Shown here: in pieces, positions 15,676 to 20,698 of the stretch
Position numbering within the stretch: the stretch's first letter is position 1
Layout: each line of letters opens with the position of its first letter
Assembly (NCBI GenBank): GCA_934394545.1
Contig: CAKRRG010000052.1
Span: 1-20,698 of the forward strand
DNA: 20,698 nucleotides
Source of the DNA: an uncultured Blautia sp.
GTDB taxonomy: Bacteria; Bacillota; Clostridia; Lachnospirales; Lachnospiraceae
Direction of reading: 5' to 3'
Notes under the pieces: generated by a model
What the model was told of the DNA's origin: nothing
Seen by the model: only the letters and a program-made list of their open reading frames with translations
The model's database searches: none
Program-made: the position numbers and the translations under genes

Positions 15676-16683
15676 ATGGAGTATCGAAGGAAGAAAAACG
15701 GTGGCAGGCGAGTTGAAAATATAATATTTATGCTGGCTTTTATCGCTACTCTTGTCGGGATGATGACGAGGGTGCCGGTTCTGGCGGCGGAGAAAGCGGA
15801 TGAGACAAAAGGCAGTATCTCGCTTACCTGTCCGTCGGAGGGGATGGAGATTTCCCTGTATCGTGTGGCAGACTATGCAGACAGCTTCACATTAGCAGGA
15901 AAATTTCAGGCTTATCAGGTTTCTCTGGAGCAGAAAGACCAGGACGGATGGAAAGGGGTAGCACGTGCTCTTGAGGACTACATCGGTCGTGACGGGCTTA
16001 AGGCTGATGTAGTGAAGAAATCAGGAAATGACAAAATCGCATACTTTGAGAATCTCTCAAGAGGGCTTTATCTTGCGACCGGGCAGAAAATTGAGGTGCA
16101 GGAAAAGGGGAAGATAATGGTCTATGTTCCGGATGCTTCGTTGATCGTACTTCCGGATGTCAGAGAGGAAGAACCGTACCATATAAATGCCAAGCTAAAA
16201 TATGATGATAACGAAAAATCAGAGGATTCGCAGACGAGGGTTCATGTGCTAAAGGTATGGAAGCAGGACAGGGAGGAAAACCGCCCGGCTTCTGTGCAGG
16301 TTGAACTTCTTCAGACGGATTCAAAGGGAAAGAAAAAGGTTGTTGACAGTCAGATTCTGAGTAAGGAGAACGGATGGGCTTATACCTGGGAAAATCTTTC
16401 TTCGCAGGCAATCTGGCGTGTAGTAGAGAAAGACGTGCCGTCCGGTTATACGGTAAGTACCTGGCAGCAGGGAAGTACGATTGTGCTGACCAATACGGCA
16501 GAGGAGCCGGGAGGGTCGGGAGACAGTGGAAACAATTCTGGAAACACAGAGCAGAAGCTTCCGCAGACAGGACAGCTCTGGTGGCCGCTTCCCCTTCTTC
16601 TGCTTGCTGGTGTGAGCTGTCTGATGATTGGGAGAGTATTAAGGAATTCCGGAGACGAAAAGAAGAAAAGGAATGCGAGATAA
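15676..16683 (+). CDS. minor (base) pilin with LPQTG signal
   Basis: A 335-residue wall protein. After a basic start, a signal peptide (IIFMLAFIATLVGMM ... VLA, cleavage near residue 38) leads into an N-terminal domain with beta-rich character. A Cna_B/SpaA-type domain follows (RVHVLKVWKQD ... WRVVEKDVPSGY, about 190-275). A short Gly/Ser/Asn linker precedes LPQTG (295-299), a hydrophobic stretch and a KKKR tail. LPQTG differs from the LPSTG of the other two subunits. Small LPXTG proteins at this position in pilus operons are usually the base pilin that is attached to the wall. The stop overlaps the next sortase gene by eleven bases, so this pilin and that sortase are translated together. Confidence 0.88.
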   Translation: MEYRRKKNGGRRVENIIFMLAFIATLVGMMTRVPVLAAEKADETKGSISLTCPSEGMEISLYRVADYADSFTLAGKFQAYQVSLEQKDQDGWKGVARALEDYIGRDGLKADVVKKSGNDKIAYFENLSRGLYLATGQKIEVQEKGKIMVYVPDASLIVLPDVREEEPYHINAKLKYDDNEKSEDSQTRVHVLKVWKQDREENRPASVQVELLQTDSKGKKKVVDSQILSKENGWAYTWENLSSQAIWRVVEKDVPSGYTVSTWQQGSTIVLTNTAEEPGGSGDSGNNSGNTEQKLPQTGQLWWPLPLLLLAGVSCLMIGRVLRNSGDEKKKRNAR

Positions 16684-17347
16684 GAGAAAAAATCGAATTG
16701 GGAAAATGATTACAGGTGCTGGGCTGGTTTTTCTTGCAGCGGCAGTCCTGCTTCTGGCGCATAACCTGTGGGACAGCCAGCGTGCCCAGAAGAGCCAGGA
16801 GGAAATTCTGGCAGAATATCTGGAAGAAAATAAGCATGCTTCAGAGGAGCCAAAGCGTACAGAGAAAGACATGCTGATCAGCCAGGAGCTTCCGGACTAC
16901 ATGCTGGATCCGGATATGGAGATGCCGGAGTTTACGCTGAGCAGTCTTGGTGACATATCCTGTATCGGGATTCTGGAGATTCCGTCGCTTGATCTGGAAT
17001 TATCGGTTATCAGTGAATGGAGTTACCCGGCTCTGAAGCTGGCGCCCTGTCGTTATTCCGGGAGTGCGTACAAGGGAGATCTGGTGATCGCGGCTCATAA
17101 TTATCAGTCTCATTTTGGAGGGCTTCGGACGCTTGCACCGGGAAGCGAAGTGTTTTTTACAGATGCAGTGGGGAACCAATTTTCCTATTATGTGGCTGTG
17201 ACGGAGGCGCTGACTCCGTGGAGTGTGGCGGATATGACAAGCGGGGAGTGGCCGCTCAGTCTGTTTACCTGTACGCTGGACAGCCAGAACAGAGTGACCG
17301 TGCGCTGCGAGTACAGCGAAGCAGCCGAAAATCAGCTTTCCAAATAA
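16673..17347 (+). CDS. second sortase, possibly dedicated to the LPQTG pilin
   Basis: A 224-residue sortase with one N-terminal transmembrane segment (about 12-30), an acidic linker, and a catalytic domain (about 95-215). Catalytic residues are His142 (IAAHNYQSHFGG), Cys200 (LSLFTCTLDSQ) and Arg207. It lacks the C-terminal membrane segment of class C enzymes, so it is not a polymerising sortase; it may be of an anchoring type, but I cannot fix the class by eye. Its 11-base overlap with the LPQTG gene suggests that it attaches that subunit, and with it the finished pilus, to the cell wall. A catalytic-site neighbour, Arg211, is an alternative to Arg207. No terminator is visible after the gene. 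Confidence 0.88.
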   Translation: MRDKRKNRIGKMITGAGLVFLAAAVLLLAHNLWDSQRAQKSQEEILAEYLEENKHASEEPKRTEKDMLISQELPDYMLDPDMEMPEFTLSSLGDISCIGILEIPSLDLELSVISEWSYPALKLAPCRYSGSAYKGDLVIAAHNYQSHFGGLRTLAPGSEVFFTDAVGNQFSYYVAVTEALTPWSVADMTSGEWPLSLFTCTLDSQNRVTVRCEYSEAAENQLSK

Positions 17348-17350
17348 AGG

Positions 17351-17379
17351 TTGTCAAATATTTCCCCGTCATTTATAAT
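17351..17379 (+). promoter_or_regulatory. promoter of the GMP synthase gene
   Basis: TTGTCA (17351-17356), 17 bases, TATAAT (17374-17379), four bases after the pilus operon stop. GTCATTT (17368-17374) and AAGTGAC (17380-17386) form a short inverted repeat around the -10, a possible operator. No purine riboswitch-like structure is seen in the 50-base leader. Confidence 0.75.
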
Positions 17380-17435
17380 GAAGTGACAGCAAGTTAGCAC
17401 TGGAAAATACTTAAATGGATGAGGAGGAATTTCCA

Positions 17436-18425
17436 ATGAACGTTACTGAAATCAGACGCCCGGCTGATATGGAAAGAATTACAACACCGGAACTTGCACA
17501 GGCTTTTATCGATGAGCAGGTGAAATTGATCAAAGAACAGGTAGGAGATAAGAAGGTTCTTCTTGCACTTTCAGGTGGAGTGGATTCATCTGTTGTTGCA
17601 GCACTTCTGATCAAGGCAATTGGTCAGCAGCTGGTATGTGTTCATGTGAATCATGGTCTGCTTCGTAAGGGAGAGCCAGAGCAGGTAGTTGAAGTATTCC
17701 GCAATCAGATGAATGCAAATCTTGTTTACGTGGATGCCACAGATCGTTTCCTTGACAAGCTGGCAGGAGTAGAAGACCCGGAGACAAAGAGAAAAATCAT
17801 CGGTGGAGAATTCATCGAAGTATTTGCTGAAGAAGCAAGAAAGTTAGAGGGAATTGAATTCCTGGCACAGGGTACTATCTGGCCGGATATTCTTGAGTCA
17901 GAAGAAGGTATTAAAGCACACCACAATGCCGGCGGACTTCCGGAAGATATGGATTTTGAACTTGTAGAGCCAGTCAGAATCCTTTTTAAAGATGAGGTTC
18001 GTGTTGTTGGTGACGAGCTTGGCCTGCCTCACGGCATGGTTTATCGTCAGCCATTCCCGGGACCGGGACTTGGCGTTCGCTGTCCGGGAGCGATTACACG
18101 TGATCGTCTGGAAGCAGTGCGTGAGTCTGATGCGATTCTTCGTGAAGAATTTGAGAAGAACGGCCTGGAGGGGAAAATCTGGCAGTATTTCACAGTTGTT
18201 CCGGACTTCAGATCTACCGGAATCAAAGATGGAAAACGTGCTTTTGAGTGGTGCTGTATCGTTCGTGCAGTATGCACAACTGACGTTATGACAGCAACGG
18301 TTGCGGAGATTCCACATGAACTGATGGTTCATATTACAGATCGTATTACACATGAAGTTGCCGGAATCAACCGTGTGCTTTACGATTTCACACCGAAGCC
18401 CACCGGAACCGTGGAATTCGAATAA
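17436..18425 (+). CDS. guaA: GMP synthase, stand-alone ATP-pyrophosphatase subunit
   Basis: Amination of XMP to GMP: ATP activates XMP and ammonia replaces the adenylate. The 329-residue protein has the PP-loop LSGGVDSS (45-52), the FLAQGTIWPDILES region, the QPFPGPGLGVR segment, and the C-terminal dimerisation domain ending KPTGTVEFE. Common GuaA proteins are about 520 residues with an N-terminal glutamine amidotransferase domain. That domain is absent here and no amidotransferase gene is in the window. ATG 17436 is chosen because AGGAGGA lies seven bases upstream; the ATG at 17415 precedes that site. With its own promoter and clean start it looks native rather than truncated. It would need ammonia from a partner amidotransferase elsewhere or free ammonia. 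Confidence 0.88.
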   Translation: MNVTEIRRPADMERITTPELAQAFIDEQVKLIKEQVGDKKVLLALSGGVDSSVVAALLIKAIGQQLVCVHVNHGLLRKGEPEQVVEVFRNQMNANLVYVDATDRFLDKLAGVEDPETKRKIIGGEFIEVFAEEARKLEGIEFLAQGTIWPDILESEEGIKAHHNAGGLPEDMDFELVEPVRILFKDEVRVVGDELGLPHGMVYRQPFPGPGLGVRCPGAITRDRLEAVRESDAILREEFEKNGLEGKIWQYFTVVPDFRSTGIKDGKRAFEWCCIVRAVCTTDVMTATVAEIPHELMVHITDRITHEVAGINRVLYDFTPKPTGTVEFE

Positions 18426-18453
18426 AGAAGTGAAATAAAGAAGTCAAATAAAC
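18421..18453 (+). repeat. short direct repeat after the GMP synthase stop
   Basis: AATAAAGAAGT occurs at 18421-18431 and 18434-18444, with a partial third copy, giving a 13-base period across the stop codon. No hairpin terminator is seen between 18426 and 18486, so the hydrolase gene may be cotranscribed with the GMP synthase gene. Probably local slippage in A-rich DNA. Confidence 0.5.
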
Positions 18454-18486
18454 AAAAAGTGAAATCAATCTCAAGGAGAAATTTAA

Positions 18487-19458
18487 ATGAAGAAAAAAAT
18501 TGGTAAGTTGTTGGCAGTAGGATTGCTTTTTTTCTCAGGAATTATGGAGATTGGCTGGCGCTTTTTTAACATGGTAGTCCGTTGTAAAAGAGGGGAAAGA
18601 AAAAAGGAAAGAAAGAAATGGTTTGAATTATCCCATATCCGGGATAATCATCCCAGAAACGGATATGCAAAGGAGTATGATGAGAGCAGGGCATGGTGCG
18701 AGGCACAGAAGATGCAGGATTGCTATATCCAGAGTGTAGACGGATTAAAGCTCCATGGCTTCTATCTTCCTGCTGAGCATGCAAAAAGATATGTCATACT
18801 AAGTCATGGCTACCGGGGCAGCAGATTTGGTTCCCTGTCCTTTATGGCAAAATATCTCCATGAGCATCAGTGTAATCTTCTTTTTATGGAACATCGCTGT
18901 TGCGGAGAAAGTGAAGGAGAATATATCACCTTTGGAGCAAAGGAAAAATGGGATGTGCAGCGCTGGGCAATTTATGTATCCGAAAGAAATAAGGAGAAGC
19001 TTCCCATTTATCTGTACGGACAATCTATGGGGGCATCCGCTGTACTGATGGCATCCGGAAACAGGCTTCCATCAGAGGTGAAGGGACTGATTGCAGACTG
19101 TGGATTTCAGTCTATGGAAAGGCAGATGAAGGATATGGCTGACAACTGGTTCCATTTGCGTTATATCCCTCTGCTTTTGAAGGAAATGGACTGGCTATGT
19201 CACCTTATGGCAGACTTTCACATGAAGGATGCAGATACTACAGAAGCTATGAAAAGCAATACAAGACCTGTTCTTTTCTTTCATGGAGAGAAGGATACCT
19301 ATGTGTATCCGAACAATTCCTTCCAGAACTATATGCTATGCAAGGCACCTAAGGAACTGGTCATTGTACCGGGTGCAAGGCATCTGTGCAGTGCTTACGC
19401 AGATCCGGAGCTGTATCAGCGTACGATGATGGAGTTTTTTGAGAAATATGATTTATGA
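18487..19458 (+). CDS. alpha/beta hydrolase, membrane-anchored
   Basis: A 323-residue serine hydrolase. An N-terminal hydrophobic stretch (about 8-30) is followed by a very basic segment (CKRGERKKERKKW), suggesting a membrane anchor with the enzyme on the inner face or a membrane-associated form. The alpha/beta fold shows HGYRG (107-111, oxyanion region), the nucleophile elbow GQSMGAS (Ser180), Asp270 (HGEKDTYV) and His299 (GARHLCS). The arrangement matches BAAT/prolyl-oligopeptidase-like hydrolases often annotated as general esterases or peptidases; the substrate cannot be predicted. AAGGAG lies eight bases before the ATG. A strong terminator follows the stop. Confidence 0.85.
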   Translation: MKKKIGKLLAVGLLFFSGIMEIGWRFFNMVVRCKRGERKKERKKWFELSHIRDNHPRNGYAKEYDESRAWCEAQKMQDCYIQSVDGLKLHGFYLPAEHAKRYVILSHGYRGSRFGSLSFMAKYLHEHQCNLLFMEHRCCGESEGEYITFGAKEKWDVQRWAIYVSERNKEKLPIYLYGQSMGASAVLMASGNRLPSEVKGLIADCGFQSMERQMKDMADNWFHLRYIPLLLKEMDWLCHLMADFHMKDADTTEAMKSNTRPVLFFHGEKDTYVYPNNSFQNYMLCKAPKELVIVPGARHLCSAYADPELYQRTMMEFFEKYDL

Positions 19459-19466
19459 AACAATCC

Positions 19467-19524
19467 TGACCGGGATTTATCAGATACGTTTTGTTAAGTG
19501 TCTGATAAGTCTCGGTCAATTTTG
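19467..19524 (+). terminator. intrinsic terminator after the hydrolase gene
   Basis: The stretch 19467-19487 pairs with 19498-19518: twenty-one pairs, three of them G-T wobbles, around a ten-base loop. It is followed directly by ATTTTGTGT. The U-run is modest, but stem length and position eight bases after the stop make a terminator the best reading. It separates the hydrolase from the next gene. Confidence 0.85.
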
Positions 19525-19625
19525 TGTAAAGTGTTCATTAACCTCTGAGGGTACTGGTATTTTAAGAAAATCTATGCTATTTTTGTCCCGAGAAAAGAAA
19601 ACGGGAGATGGAGGTTACATAAAGT

Positions 19626-20698
19626 ATGACAAACTATTATCCTTTAACAGCAGCACAGAAAATGCATCACAACTGGATCATGGATTATGGCACACAGCAG
19701 GTATCCGGTGTCAGTGTTGTGGCATCTGTACAGGCTGAACTGGATTTTGGATTATTAAAAAAATGCATTCAGATGGAAACAGAACGTTCCGGATGCACCA
19801 GAGTCCGTTTTACAAAGCCTGATAAAGACGGAAATGTAAAACAGTACCTTGTAAAGCAGGATCCAAGGGATATTGGATTAAAGGATCTGTCAGGAATGGG
19901 AAGCCTTGCAAAAGCAGATGAGCTGATGCAGCAATGGGCATACGAAACCTTTGACGGTGATGATATTCCCATGTGCCAGTTTACTATGTTGAAGCTGCCG
20001 GAAGGATATAATGGTTTCTTTGTACATATGGATCACAGACTGATTGATTCCTGTGGCCTGGTAGTGATGATCGGTGATCTGTTTCAATTATATACCTATT
20101 ATAAATATGGAACCGCCCATCCGCAGGAGCTGGCAGATTTTGAGACAGTGCTGAAAAAAGACCTGGCAAAGGCTGGCAATGAGAAACGTTTTGCAAAAGA
20201 TAAGAAATTCTGGGATGATCAGCTGGATGCACTGGGCGAGCCCCTGTATTCAGATATTCAGGGCCCGTCCGTACTGGAGGAAGCAAGAAAACGTCATGGA
20301 AATCCCAAACTTCGTTCTTCTGATATTGAAATGAAGAATCTGTTTGTGGCAGTTAAGGATTATTATCTGGAGCCGGGACCAACACAGAATCTGATTGATT
20401 TCTGTATGAATCATCAGCTTTCTATGACAAACCTTCTTCTGCTTGGTATCCGTACTTACCTGTCAAAGGTAAATAACGGACAGGAAGATATCACTATCCA
20501 GAACTTTATATCCAGACGTTCTACTCATGATGAGTGGACTTCCGGAGGAAGCAGAACCATCATGTTCCCATGCAGAACTGTAATTGCACCGGAGACAGAT
20601 TTCCTTTCTGCAGCTTATGAGATCCAGAATATGCAGAATCGTATTTACATGCACAGCAACTACGATCCGGCACTTATTATGGATGAGATGAGAAAAAG
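19626..20698 (+). CDS. condensation-domain protein (HxxxD acyltransferase superfamily), 3' end outside window
   Basis: An open frame from ATG 19626 to the window end (357 codons) with no stop. GGAGATGGAGG lies about ten bases upstream. The N-terminus (YPLTAAQKMHHNW) resembles the start of non-ribosomal-peptide condensation domains. The active-site motif is MDHRLIDSCG, giving His137 and Asp141 in the HxxxD pattern; the first histidine of the usual HHxxxDG is aspartate and the glycine is replaced. The later part (FISRRSTHDEW ... MFPCRTVI) fits the second half of the chloramphenicol-acetyltransferase-like fold. It may be a stand-alone acyltransferase-like protein or the first domain of a peptide synthetase; what follows 20698 decides. 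The 5' leader (19525-19625) contains only a weak TCCCG/CGGGA hairpin (19588-19608 region). Confidence 0.75.
   Translation, partial: MTNYYPLTAAQKMHHNWIMDYGTQQVSGVSVVASVQAELDFGLLKKCIQMETERSGCTRVRFTKPDKDGNVKQYLVKQDPRDIGLKDLSGMGSLAKADELMQQWAYETFDGDDIPMCQFTMLKLPEGYNGFFVHMDHRLIDSCGLVVMIGDLFQLYTYYKYGTAHPQELADFETVLKKDLAKAGNEKRFAKDKKFWDDQLDALGEPLYSDIQGPSVLEEARKRHGNPKLRSSDIEMKNLFVAVKDYYLEPGPTQNLIDFCMNHQLSMTNLLLLGIRTYLSKVNNGQEDITIQNFISRRSTHDEWTSGGSRTIMFPCRTVIAPETDFLSAAYEIQNMQNRIYMHSNYDPALIMDEMRK

Noticed and set aside
16160..16837. A 225-codon antisense frame across the base pilin and second sortase
   Set aside because: The proteins on the plus strand have clear sorting signals and catalytic residues; the antisense product is low-complexity Ser/Pro/Leu with no recognisable motif.
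17898..18353. A 151-codon antisense frame within the GMP synthase gene
   Set aside because: It lies fully inside a well-conserved enzyme gene and its product shows no domain pattern.

Overview
The window looks like a chromosomal segment of a gut Firmicute of class Clostridia, most likely a Lachnospiraceae member (Blautia, Dorea, Ruminococcus-like). This is an inference from moderate to low GC, strong AGGAGG ribosome binding sites, Gram-positive LPXTG sorting signals, a sortase-built pilus operon, and proteins typical of that group (UPF0251/DUF134, a BcrA-like ABC cassette, and large surface proteins with CxxEEHxHTxxCY motifs).

Region 1 (1-2753) is a decayed redox/sulfur module. A thioredoxin relic has lost its CGPC active site. 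It is followed by a CoA-disulfide/persulfide reductase with a C-terminal rhodanese domain, which is interrupted by one in-frame TAA at codon 68. Convergent to these is an intact Crp/Fnr-family regulator. A GTGAT-N3-ATCAC inverted repeat sits about 41 bases before the predicted start of the thioredoxin/reductase transcript, as at a class II activator site.

Region 2 (2754-3344) holds divergent promoters, a short UPF0251/DUF134 DNA-binding protein, and a remnant that resembles a plasmid mobilisation accessory (MobC-like) protein. The abrupt join suggests an old mobile-element scar.

Region 3 (3345-6883) is a peptide-antibiotic sensing and resistance cassette: OmpR-type response regulator, BcrA/LanF-like ATPase with an E in place of the Q-loop glutamine, six-TM permease, and a one-TM histidine kinase.

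Region 4 (6953-17347) is a pilus operon behind a near-consensus promoter and a structured leader with a six-codon leader ORF. The order is dedicated signal peptidase I, 1,775-residue LPSTG tip adhesin, LPSTG major pilin, class C sortase, LPQTG base pilin, and a second sortase. The major pilin carries a one-base frameshift near codon 81. Strong hairpins lie on both sides of the major pilin gene. The upstream one uses a G9 homopolymer as part of its 3' arm, which makes it a candidate site for slipped-strand variation and for setting subunit stoichiometry.

Region 5 (17351-20698) has a stand-alone GMP synthase ATP-pyrophosphatase subunit with its own promoter, an alpha/beta hydrolase, a strong intrinsic terminator, and the 5' part of a condensation-domain (HxxxD) protein that runs off the end. 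No tRNA, rRNA, CRISPR array or intact insertion sequence was seen.
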